A model generated the notes under the pieces. The model saw nothing but the letters and a program-made list of their open reading frames with translations. It made no database searches and was not told the origin of the DNA. Positions 34,980 through 45,400 of a stretch of DNA of 64,000 nucleotides are shown here, piece after piece. Source of the stretch: Capronia americana (Eukaryota; Ascomycota; Eurotiomycetes; Chaetothyriales; Herpotrichiellaceae); contig JADWQD010000005.1 of assembly GCA_016110215.1 (NCBI GenBank), positions 248,001 to 312,000 on the forward strand, in the 5' to 3' direction. Position 1 is the stretch's first letter, and each line of letters starts with the position of its first letter. Both the position numbers and the translations under genes were made by a program.

Positions 34980-36490
34980 AGATCCAAGGGTCCACGAATC
35001 CAAGGGGGACAAAACACTTACTTGTCGGTGGGAGGCTGGCGGGTGTCCTTTCGAAGAACCGAATGCACTGCTGAAACACCAGGAATGAATGGTATGATGT
35101 CAACGGGAATATGAACTGAATGGCCTGCGTGCGAGTGAAAGCAAGACTGCAGGCAAAGCTAGCCGTGCAATGCTCCTTCACTAGGGGAAGGTAAACGACT
35201 TTGAGCCGATCGGCAGGCGGAGCTTGTTTCTACCAATATCACCATCACCGCCAGCCGGCATGTCTGGGGAGCAATTATCGCATTCCACGTGCGGGACATT
35301 GTCGATCGAACACAACCACCAAAATCTGAAACAGAAGGCTGTACCTGCGGAACGGTTTGAGCCTGGTCGACCCACCACGCCAGGTTTGTCGACAGCGTGT
35401 GTGAAGGCGGGCCAGCCAGCCAGCCAGTAATTGCAACACACCAGTCCTCAAGACAGGACGGGAGGTTCTTCAAGTCATGCTCAAGCTCAACAACCGCTCA
35501 GCACGCATCAGGCGGCACTCAGCAACCGGCCAGCAAGCCACTCATGCTGGAAGCTGGATGTCCCATGTCAATACACAGCCAGCATCTGAACATGATAGGG
35601 AAAGAACATGATTTCACCGAGTGAGTTATTGTGTATACGCGGAGATGAGCCTTTCGGCAGACACGCTCCAAGAACGCATGACACAAGTAAGCTAAGCATG
35701 CCTTTTCTATCTGAATAACTCTCCATCCTATTTCCCTCCCTCTCTACCCGCCTATCTATCTCCTCCCTGTCACCGCACCACGCTTTTCTTATCTTATGTT
35801 GCCTTTCTTGAAATGCAAATGCAAAACAATACCCCCCTCTATTGCACATCCAACCCTCTCACCCGTCCCCACCCATCTCAAGCATATACGTCGCGAGACA
35901 CACCTGCTCTTCCACAGGCCGACGTCTATAGAAGATGGAAGATCATCCATACCCTGGCTCCCTAGATCATCAGGCAGTCCGCCGCGCTTTTCTTTCCCCA
36001 TGTGCTGAAGCGGACGTTCTCTCAAGGGGGGACATACTGCACGTCCATTACATGTATATTACAAGTGCGTGTACATGTAGTGCAGCATCTCGTGGTGTGC
36101 GGCTCGTACATACTGTGTCAAGATTAACTACTACTAGGTAGAGCAAACCGCCAGAGAAGTGAAACATGATCTCTGGTGTGATATCGTCTGGTGTAGCTCT
36201 ATCGTTCAATTATCTGCGAATAAGACAGGCAGATGCATCGTCTATATATGTATTTTTTCATTCATAGCGTAGCCAAGGGTATCATGTCTATTTTCTATAT
36301 AAGTCATTCGACCATCCCGTGCTGTTATTCCGTACCTGTCATGTCGTGTCTTTATTCGAGAGTCATGCAAACACTCTCCATCCCGTAGCTATGCTCTCCA
36401 TGATTGAGAGAGCGTTTCCCTACCCCTCTAAGTTCCGGTTAAGCCTCAGGCTCAACTCCGCTTCAACGCTTCCCCCCTTCTCATGCATCA
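34980..36490. other. Convergent intergenic stretch
   Basis: About 1.5 kb between elongin C and SEN54. It has a CCAG tandem at about 35412-35428 and AT-rich sequence with ATATA motifs at 36040-36310. No coding region or RNA gene is supported. Long 3' untranslated regions could occupy part of it. Confidence 0.6.
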
Positions 36491-38047
36491 TTACTTCTGC
36501 TTCGCCTGACCTGGTCGACGACCCTGCCCTTGTCCTTTCCCCTGCGGTCTCCTCGGTCCCTTACTCCCCGCCCTGATCTTCTCTTCGAATAACTTCTCGG
36601 CCCCGAAACACGCATCGCTCAGCCGCAGATAACTCACCACGCCCATATCCACCACGGCAAGGAGCACGTTTCTCTGCCCGTATTTGATCCGCGTCTCCAG
36701 CTTGCCTGCTTTATCCCTGGTCAACGAGTCTTCGGGCTGAGAATCCAGGAGCCGGCCGATTTGGGAGAGACTCGGTATCGAGGGGTTTGTCCGTGCATCG
36801 ATCACGCAGATGCGGTAGTCCGGGGGAGGGGGAGATGTTTTCTTGAACGTGCTTGACGCGACGGGCTTCCAGACGTGGAAGTGGATGCGGTAGGGTGGCT
36901 GGGGTGGTTGTGTTTCTGTTTCTGTTGCGTCCGATGACGCGATGGTGTTGGTGTTGGTGCTGGTGCTGTGCGACGACAAAGATGATCGGTCATGGTACGG
37001 TATTAGTGCTAGCGCGCGGAAAATGTCCGTGTAGTTTCTGTATAGGCCCGGTGCGACGAGCGGGCCAAGCGACGAGCAGGATTCGCCGCGTTGCGGGCGG
37101 AAGAGGTATGAGACGAGTCGGTGGACGAGGGATGCGATGTTGGAGACTGCTGAGCGGGATTGAGAAGGATAAGGTGGGGATGATGGTTGCGAATGCGATT
37201 GTGATCGCGATAGTGTCGTTGATGGTGACGGTGCGTGTAATGAAGACGTCCGCGGGGGTACATTTTCGTCGCTGTGATGACCATTTGGCTGAGTGGCAGC
37301 ATCCGTGTCATCCCATGTTGGTGCTCGGTGGACGATATAGCCTGCTCTCTTCAGCCCCGCATAGACTGTATATCGTTCCAACGTCAAGCCATCCGTGCCA
37401 ATAAAACTGGCATACGCGCCTTGAACGCTCATGGGCAATTCGCCCATTTTGGGCTCAGCATGATCTTCGTCTTGAGGTAGCTGTGGCTCTTGAGCGCCGA
37501 CGCCAGAGCTACCACCCTCAGAGGCATCCTCCTCCCCGCCTTGAACTTCCTCCTGGGCGTCTTCGACATTAGCGTCCGGCCACCGGATATCAAGGTTCCC
37601 TCTCTCCAACAGCCAGAGCGCCTCCTCGGGAAGAAACCAAGTCCAATTGTTCCTGTCTCCCACGCCCATGACCTTGGAGTGCGTGCTCTTGAACTTCGGC
37701 ACCATGACACATCGTCCCCCTTGTCTCGCGCCCGTGCCATCTTCGTCCCATCTCCAATCCGCCTCGTTTGGCAAAAATTGTCCCACAAGGTGGTTCTTGC
37801 TCGCGTGTATTCGCACCGAGCTGAGGGCAGTGTGCATGGCCAGGCGGGACGCATCGAGGGTCGAGGACTGCGAGCGTGTCGGGTTGGGTTCGAAGTCTTT
37901 GGTCCCGCGTTTGGGAATTATGGTTTGTCCTGTGCGCGCGACGGCCGTCAGTTGGCTGAGGAAGCGGAAATCTTGGGTCTCGTCCTCTAGGTCGTCGGGC
38001 TCGGTGGTGGAGGTCCGAGGGATGGCATCCTCGTCGGCGTCAGCCAT
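36491..38047 (-). CDS. tRNA-splicing endonuclease subunit Sen54
   Basis: Structural subunit of the heterotetrameric tRNA splicing endonuclease. Single exon, 518 aa from the ATG at 38047 (MADADEDAIPRTSTTEPDD). The N-terminal domain has FLPNEADWRWDEDGTGARQ, WTWFLPEEALWLLERGNLDI and LERYTVYAGLKRAGYIVHR, the Sen54 N-terminal signature. A long low-complexity Ser/His/Thr-rich linker (about 270-390) separates it from the C-terminal domain, with HVWKPVAS, FKKTSPPPPDYRICVIDAR and QRNVLLAVVDMGVVSYLRL. The very C-terminus is basic. The frame is open upstream, but no earlier ATG exists. Confidence 0.95.
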   Translation of the reverse strand: MADADEDAIPRTSTTEPDDLEDETQDFRFLSQLTAVARTGQTIIPKRGTKDFEPNPTRSQSSTLDASRLAMHTALSSVRIHASKNHLVGQFLPNEADWRWDEDGTGARQGGRCVMVPKFKSTHSKVMGVGDRNNWTWFLPEEALWLLERGNLDIRWPDANVEDAQEEVQGGEEDASEGGSSGVGAQEPQLPQDEDHAEPKMGELPMSVQGAYASFIGTDGLTLERYTVYAGLKRAGYIVHRAPTWDDTDAATQPNGHHSDENVPPRTSSLHAPSPSTTLSRSQSHSQPSSPPYPSQSRSAVSNIASLVHRLVSYLFRPQRGESCSSLGPLVAPGLYRNYTDIFRALALIPYHDRSSLSSHSTSTNTNTIASSDATETETQPPQPPYRIHFHVWKPVASSTFKKTSPPPPDYRICVIDARTNPSIPSLSQIGRLLDSQPEDSLTRDKAGKLETRIKYGQRNVLLAVVDMGVVSYLRLSDACFGAEKLFEEKIRAGSKGPRRPQGKGQGQGRRPGQAKQK

Positions 38048-38781
38048 GTTGTTGCTATAGTTGTCGTTGGGCGCTCCGGCGAAGGACAATGCACAGTTGA
38101 GTTATCTTGGTCCAGAATGTGGTTCTGCTCGCTCCGGACACGCAAAATCCATGACCCCAAGACTCCACACTGGAATGGGAAGGCGCCATAAACACGCGAG
38201 TCATGTTGCCGCGTCTAGCGAGTCATGTTGCTTTAGCTTTGGCGCTAGTCACGTCAAGCACTCGACACTTGCACTTTCCCCTCCACAGCAAATCTTCGTG
38301 CTTGAAGACGCGCTCTGTCCTATTGCCGAACTTTGGTCTTTGACGGGCAATATACACAGTCAGTTCCACGAGTCGTGGCTATATCCTTTCCGCGTCATGA
38401 ACGCCCATGGCATTCTGACAGCAAGCGATGAACGCGACAGTAGCCAGGAGCTATTTTCTAAAGGTACCTTGAACCGCAGTATCCAAAGTAGTCGTGAGCA
38501 ACCCTCAGAAGCCCACTAGCGGACCAGCGGGACCTACCAAAGTGACATCTTCGCACCAACACTGGCAACGACATTTCGTCTACGTACTCGTAAACTACTT
38601 GAATCGCCCCGCCCCGTCAATGATGGTGGCGTCGACAACAAAGGTTACGGTGGACAGGATACGAGTTTCCACCGCCGCCTTCAATCATGGGGAAGGCGAT
38701 GCACTTTAATGCCCCTACTGCTGTCTTCTTGTGGAGGAACGGAAAAGTGCTGGCACACGTTGGCGGACACGCACGTCTTAC
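38048..38781. other. Intergenic stretch upstream of SEN54
   Basis: The promoter side of SEN54. Short open frames on the plus strand have no domain. Nothing else is seen. Confidence 0.55.
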
Positions 38782-39132
38782 ATGACATGCAACCATTCAT
38801 TTGTATTGAATCCACATGCCCTAATCCATACGTTAACTCTGGAGACTTGGAATGACTGGGTGGAGCACCACAGGTGGACCCATGCTATGGAATGGTGGTG
38901 CGAATTCGCCGCTCGGATTTGCCACTCCTGGAGAAAGTACTCCGAACACCTCATGAGTGACCACATACCCCTCCTGTCGTTGCGCGATGTTTCGAGGATG
39001 CCATCTCAGGAATTGTCTAAAAGTTGCCCCTTTTGCGATTTCCAGGTTCATTCATCCGACCTTACTCGAGTAAGCAACGCGCTAGGTGCTTTGAGCAGAG
39101 TCAGATTTTCGGGCATTTGGTCTCGACGTTGA
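38782..39132 (+). pseudogene. Fragment of a CPFC zinc-finger-like fungal protein
   Basis: A 116-codon frame with the spacing seen in a block common to large fungal ankyrin or STAND-type proteins: a Trp-His segment (WVEHHRWTHAMEWWCEFA), then FxxHL-like KYSEHLMSDHI, a spacer and SKSCPFCDFQV. The N-terminal parts of such proteins and the following His-Leu segment are missing, and the frame ends soon after CPFC. I read this as a remnant, though an undetected intron could extend it. It lies next to the broken ankyrin gene at 41 kb. The family link is from pattern only. Confidence 0.35.
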
Positions 39133-39301
39133 GTACAATCTGTGCTTTTCCGCATACGCCGGGAGATCGCGCTGACCTAGGAGAACAAAAGTGTGCGGAA
39201 ATCGCCAAAGTTGTTTGGTGTTGAGTCGTGAGATGGTTAATCTCGGCTTGGTTGGCTGGCACTCCGGTCTTCAACTGTTGTGTCTGTTCACCGTGCCTGT
39301 C

Positions 39302-40117
39302 TTAGGCCACTGTTCCGGCAATAAGACCATCGTATTCGTGCGGAACTCGGTCGCCGATGAGCCAATTCAGGAGATCCATGGCAGAGCTACTTGCCTCTTT
39401 AGAGCCGTAGAAACGTAGGTTAACTCCACCTTTGTAATCCTCCAGCAGGAAGACGGTGCTGACCTCTTGGCGGTATCCTAGCTCCACGGTCCAACACGTC
39501 TTGTATCCCACATCTGGATGTGGAGGAGGCATGCCGAAGACCGCGTGAAGCCGATAGAGGAGGAGCTGGGAGGAGATGGCTTCAGAGACGCACAAACCGC
39601 TTCTCTTCTGATTGCCACAACTACAGCCTCTGTTTCGACCACATTGACACAACTCGAAGTGCCTCTCGGAGCTCGAAGGCATGAAAACGTGTGAATTGCC
39701 CCAGGAGACGTTGTCATCGTTTCGGGTCGGTGGAATGAACCCGGCTGGATCTCGATATCGCCATTTGGCCCGAAACTCACCACATACACGTTCAGCAGTC
39801 GGCTCTTCGTCGACATAGTCTTCTGATTCAGGGTTGAAGTTAATAAGTCGTGTCCGTGCGCGAGCGGTGTACAAGTCCCCGTCAGCCAAGGGACACCACT
39901 CCTGATATGTCTTGTACTTGTGCTCAACCTCATAGAGACGCATGTAGTCTTGCCACAGGCGCGCGAAGAGCACTTGCTGTACGCCTGAGTCAAGGGAGTC
40001 GAATGTTGTCACAGCCTGCTTGTCCTTTCGAAGTTGCTCCAGGGTCTTTTCAGCACTGAGGTCTTGAAGTGTTCGTGCCCCTGTTGGCGGGTTTGCGTCG
40101 CTGGAAGAAGGATTCAT
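39302..40117 (-). CDS. Orphan Cys-rich hypothetical protein
   Basis: Single exon, 271 aa, start ATG at 40117. No family is recognised. Residues about 1-90 are charged and helical (TLEQLRKDKQAV, LWQDYMRLYEVEHKYKTYQEW). A Cys-rich block at about 155-175 (CQCGRNRGCSCGNQKRSG followed by LC) could bind a metal. The C-terminal half has alternating hydrophobic strands (YKTCWTVELGYRQEVSTVFL, GVNLRFYGS). No signal peptide or membrane segment. It may be lineage-specific; a function cannot be given. Confidence 0.6.
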   Translation of the reverse strand: MNPSSSDANPPTGARTLQDLSAEKTLEQLRKDKQAVTTFDSLDSGVQQVLFARLWQDYMRLYEVEHKYKTYQEWCPLADGDLYTARARTRLINFNPESEDYVDEEPTAERVCGEFRAKWRYRDPAGFIPPTRNDDNVSWGNSHVFMPSSSERHFELCQCGRNRGCSCGNQKRSGLCVSEAISSQLLLYRLHAVFGMPPPHPDVGYKTCWTVELGYRQEVSTVFLLEDYKGGVNLRFYGSKEASSSAMDLLNWLIGDRVPHEYDGLIAGTVA

Positions 40118-40968
40118 GGTTAGAAATCTGATTGTGTATTCTGTTCATCCGATAGCAATGTGGCTGTGGCTGTCGAGAGCGAACAGGTTTGAGTTGCTCT
40201 ATGTTGAACTAACAGTGTCAATTGCAAGTGGTTTGTCCTGCGGAGCGTGGCAGGCATTAGTACTGATAAAAAGATCCACGCTAATATCTTGGCGGCTGCT
40301 CTGATTGGGTACATAAAATGCACGGTCGCGTGTTTTGTGCGGGGTCACGCGTCTGTCGTATTCCTGTTGCAAACCCAACCTGGCCTCCCCAAATGTTTGC
40401 TCTCCGTGCAATGTTTCAGGACACCTACAGCTACTGTATTTAAGAAGAGGCCGGATACCTGCTGGGCAGTAGGCATGCCTACAAACGCTCGAGGGCCATA
40501 CGAGTAGAGCCTTGGTTATCCTAACTCAGTGGCTCTCTTCCCCCACGGGCAGCAGCTGGCCTCAGACTCTACCGTGAGGCCCGATGTGCGTTCTTCCGAA
40601 ACGGGGCTAAAGCATTGAAAAGGTTGAGTTCCATTTCAATCAAGGAAGCTTTGCACACTATCTCGACGTAGGTCGCTCGTTTTTCTACTGAGTACTGATA
40701 TAATATATTATGTAGAAGCCACAAACAAGACAGTCCACACACCAGTCCAAATCTTTGTCCATTCAGCTAGTGACGAGTAAGCCACTCTTATATTCGCAAA
40801 ACATCCGAGCGTCACGGGCATCTCTGGCGTCTGATATGTGGGGTACATAGAAGCGCAGAGGTTACTTGGAGTGCCGGGGATTGCCTTGACAACTGAGGTT
40901 TTCTTCGCAACAACAAAATAACAAACGACTCCTCACGGAGAGACTTGTGGCATGTGCTGCTGGCCAAA
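40118..40968. other. Intergenic stretch
   Basis: Promoter side of the Cys-rich orphan plus sequence leading to the ankyrin pseudogene. AT-rich near 40690-40715. No gene is supported. Confidence 0.55.
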
Positions 40969-41719
40969 ATGCTATCTCCTCCCGGAGCCCTCTCTCGCGC
41001 AACGGCTGTGCACGATTTCGAGATAACACACCCAGACGACATCGCTGACGCAATGCGAATTGCGGTCGAGGAGAACGATCTGATGATCGTGGATCTCTTC
41101 CTGGCAAATGGTATGAAGCCTACAAGATGGGACTTCGTCAATGCGGTGAACCCAGCGCTCGTACCCGATGCTCGAGCTTCTGTTGCTGGACGTTTACAAT
41201 GTTGATGCGTGTGTCAGCGATGATTGGCCTCCTCCTTTGCTGTCTACATCTGCTTGTTACAATATCTGACCGAGTGTAGCGAGCTCGTTAGATAGCTTCT
41301 CGAACACGGCGCAGATCCAAATGCTCGGTGCAGATACGACAATCACACCCTTGTCGGTCACCGCGGGATCGGCCTCAAGGGAAGTCATTGAACTTTTATT
41401 CGAGCTCGGTGCCTCGGTGCCTCGGTGCAGTACGGCCAGCTACTACATTGTGCTGTCAGAGCCAACCGTGAGGACGACATCATCGAGCTGCTCTTAGCCA
41501 AGGGCGCATCGCCGAATGCAGTCATGTTTCATGATCATCCTGTGTCGGTCTGCCAGTTCGAATGTCTTGGGTCTTGGAACGCCTCTACGCGAGGCCGCTC
41601 GCCAAAGGAACGACAGGCTCATGCAGCTTCTTCTGAAGCACGGCGCGAATCCACAGGTCAGGAACACGTTTGGAGAATCCGCACAGGTCAGAAGGCTTCC
41701 GTTCGATACTGCCCTCTGA
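40969..41719 (+). pseudogene. Broken ankyrin-repeat gene
   Basis: Ankyrin repeat helices can be followed across three frames: DDIADAMRIAVEENDLMIVD..LFLANG, then ALVP/MLELLLLDVYNVDA after a one-base shift, then LLEHGADPNARC preceded by an in-frame TAG at 41293-41295. A further shift leads to SASREVIELLFELGAS, and another to LLHCAVRANREDDIIELLLA..KGASPNA. The last part, LREAARQRNDRLMQLLLKHG, ends at 41719. At least three frame changes and one stop cannot all be removed by sensible introns. The array as it stands cannot make a full ankyrin protein. The damage is not C-to-T biased, so it looks like ordinary decay rather than RIP. Confidence 0.75.
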
Positions 41720-42426
41720 ATCGCCGTTGGGGATGTCAAACACGTCATTCCACGACAGAGTGGAGCGGATTTGCCTCAACCTCCAAGGGTCATGAACGAA
41801 AAAGTGATGCTGTACAAAGACAGAGCAGAGTTCCCATTTTTGCTTCAAGTTCCTGCCGAAACTCGGTCAAAAGAGTGGCTCTGCCTGGACCTCTGAATCG
41901 ATCGACCCAAGCGGTAGGACCGTGATGGAGGAAAAGTGATTATCCGTGTACAGCTCTTTCACCTGCCGCCATGGGACTTTGTATGCTGTGAACTGTGGTG
42001 TGGATCGTCGCTGAGTAATTTTGATATTTGACAAGCATGACTTTCGACACGGAGCATATCCAGAGACCGGTGGTCGAAGTTTAGGCCCATTACAGAGCAT
42101 AGTACCCCTTCATTTTGCGGTTATATCGTCACATCCGTCCTTGTGTAGGCGGGCGGACCTCAGATGATGAGAGAGGGTGGTCGTCAGGGGGCAGGAGACC
42201 GAGGCAAACATTTCGCTGTACGACCATCCATCCATTTCGTTCTTCGAATTCCGGCCATGCAGCTGGATAAGGCTTCTGAGGCGTCTAGCCGTCGGTATAC
42301 TATCCTGTAGGTATCAGGGTTGTGCTAGTATGCGATTATGTGAGAAGGACCTCCTCTGTGTTCTGAACTTGGAGGAGGGGAGGATCAAAATCCATCTTTC
42401 CAAGACAAAGCCTTCAAGTCAAATAA
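41720..42426. other. Intergenic stretch
   Basis: Between the ankyrin pseudogene and the 3' end of the GHKL-NOV gene. No coding region or RNA gene is seen. Confidence 0.6.
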
Positions 42427-45400
42427 TTAATCGACTGGTTTGACTTTCCACTTGTCAGTGGTGTCGAATTCCAGACGGCCTTCTCGGAACCGCCATGGAT
42501 CAATGTAGAATCTGATGCCGATCCGTTCGCTGAGCAGATTATACACGCGAACGATACAATAGACTTTCCTCCGGCTGCTGTTCTCCTGCGTACTACCGAG
42601 TTCACGCATCTATGAGTCGTCAGTTCAGCCTGGATTTCTTTCTGCTTGATCCGATGGCGACAGCAGCACTGGTAATTATTGGAACATTCATTGATTGCAC
42701 TTACCATGTTATATTGATTCGGACTCATATAGAAGTCTGTCTCGCATGGTCCAAGCGTAGCTTTGACTTCGAAGAGCCATTCCAAAGGTGCCTTCGAGCT
42801 GTCAGTGGTGATCATGATATTAGAACCAGGATGTAGGGATAAGACTACCTGTCGGTCACGATCGGGATCGTGGTACCACGCAGGATACCAATCGTCGAAC
42901 ACATCGCTCACATTTTCCAGAGAGCGTGAGAATTGAGATTCGAGATCGTTGTTTTGGTTGCAGAAGACAATATCCGCCGTCTCTGGCTCAGTCCGCCGAG
43001 TCACATGCCCGTAGGATTCATGTGCTTGCACAAAATGCCGGATGTTGCTTTGCCAGTTTTCCAGGCCGAATTGATCACCGAGCAGGTGTTGGAAGACCTC
43101 ATACACCTAAGCATCCAGGTTAGCGACCTCTGTGTGCATCAAAAGGAGGCGAGGTCAGCTCACAAAAAGCTCGCCAGCAGCTCCCATTCTGAACTTGCTG
43201 AGCCAAACGTCATGGCCAAATAGCTCTGGCCGATGGGCCGGGTCGAGTATGTTGTTATCCAGCGTAAGGGTGGCGAATCCTCCGGCCAAATCGTCCAAGC
43301 TTGCTGCCCCGTCATTGCGGCGATGAAGCTCGTTTCCGATTTTTGACGCTTGTCTGTGGACATGCTCGATCACCTTCCAGTAGGCCGGTGCATCGACTTC
43401 ATGTCGTATCTCGGTGGGGAGAGCTCGATATGGCTGTCGGTAGTTTCCAGGATATGCAGCGGCGGCACGCACGGTCGTCTCATCAGCTGGTAGCTCCAGA
43501 GCTGTTTCATCATTGGCCCAGCCTGAGGTCTCTAGAGGAATGGGGGTTGGGACAGGTGCGTCCTCAGGTTGTACGATAGCAGGTGAACGATGTGTTTCCG
43601 GCAGCCACGACACCCGGGAGATACCCTCCTCAAGCAGAATGTCGTGGGTGCCAGTCTGCAGCTCGTTGAGGAATCGATAGATTTGCTTCTCACCCCTAGA
43701 GTCCGTGATGTCAAGCAGATCTACGGCGATATAGCCTGGAAGTTGGGACCGCATGCATTGCTCCCTTGCTCTTTGTTCAGCCGGAAGCGTGATGCTAAGG
43801 CCACTTTGATCGTGTGTTGCGATCAGAGAAGGTCTGGCAGTGGGGACTTTGACTTCATGCCCGTCTTGTATGACCACAAGATAAGAAGACATCGATGAGG
43901 AGGTGTGAATGACAGCATTTGCGAGGCCGTCGTACAATCGTCTGCTCTGGTTTGAGAACAGTGGACTCCGGTGCGCAATTGCACAATTGTAGCAGCAAGA
44001 ATCAGCTCCTTTTCCGAACGCAAATAACCCGTTCCGTACCATGAAATAGCATAGGCGCATTGCCGGAACTGAGTCGTGAGGGTATCATCTTCCGTCGAAT
44101 TGTCGGCAGACGTCTTATGGTGTACATGTCGTGCGAGGTAGTGGTCGTCCAGGCCAAGGAGCTGTATCAGGTTATATAAGGAGTTCAGCTGCTCGTAGGT
44201 AAAATCGAGCATGACTAGCCGGTCTCCGAACTCGTTGGCGTAGTCTCCATTGTCGACAATGAAGAATGCCTGCGACCTCGAACGGAATTCGCCAGCGCCG
44301 CCGGTTGTCCTGCAAGGCAGATAGTTGCATTCGTCAAGTATTTCCATACTGCTCCTGAAATCGGATGCATTGCTGCTCACTCCGAGGAGTTCTGAGACAG
44401 CTAACATGAGCGATTTGATGTTTTCGACGGTCTTTGTGCGACTTTTGGCGGCTTTGGCGAGCTGCTTCATCATGAACACTGGGGTGACCGTGTTGACTCC
44501 AAGGATCTCCACAAAGAAGTCTCGGAGGTCCGGATACATCGCTGCAATTGGAACATGGTTGCTGATGTCCATGGTAGAATGCCAGACACAAGATCCGGAT
44601 CGTATCCAGTCACCACTGTGACGATTGTAGGTCAGGTTCTTTTCTCTGAAGGAAGACCTGCGGTCGTAAGCGTAGGCATCCATTTCGCGGCAAACTGACC
44701 TACTTGATTATCCGTCTCTGCTCTGTGGTATCTGTCATATCGGCGAGATGGTCATAAATCTCTGAAGCAGTGGCCAGCAACTGCTCATTAGTCTCAGAGG
44801 CACGTGAATCCCTCAAGTACTCAAGCTCTTCAATCAAACATTCGATCGTTACGCTTGCGGTTTGGAGATGTGTTTCAAACAGGCCAGAGACCGTGCCTTT
44901 GTCGTACACTGACGTTATGACAAACCTACAGAGGAGAGCAATTCGGCTCTCCCAGACACACTGATCCAAGGTTAGCCACATGTTGGAATTTGGGTCCCAG
45001 ATGAGCGGGCGGTTCTCGAAGTCGGCCTGACAGTCGTCAGCGGAAGTATCTTGGCTCAGAATGACCACAAACCTGAATGGTCTCAAGATCGTGCAGAGTC
45101 ACCCTATCAGCCAAGTCTTCGTACAGCCAGCCCAATCTCCGTGGACCGCCTGGAGGTGGTTGTCCTGCTGCAGCTAGTAGCGAGAGTGCTTCGCGATAAA
45201 ACGACAGATCACGACTGTAAAGCACACCCAAGTCTCTTAAAGCCGACCACTCGGAGATCAGATGTGCGTCAGGACGATTCGGTAATGACAAGATCGGTAG
45301 TCTTCTCTCAAGGCCATATTCCTTCGCTACATCCAGAATGTTTTGAGTCGGAAACCAGGTCTTCTGAAGCTCTTCCTTTCCACCATGTTGACAAAGAACT

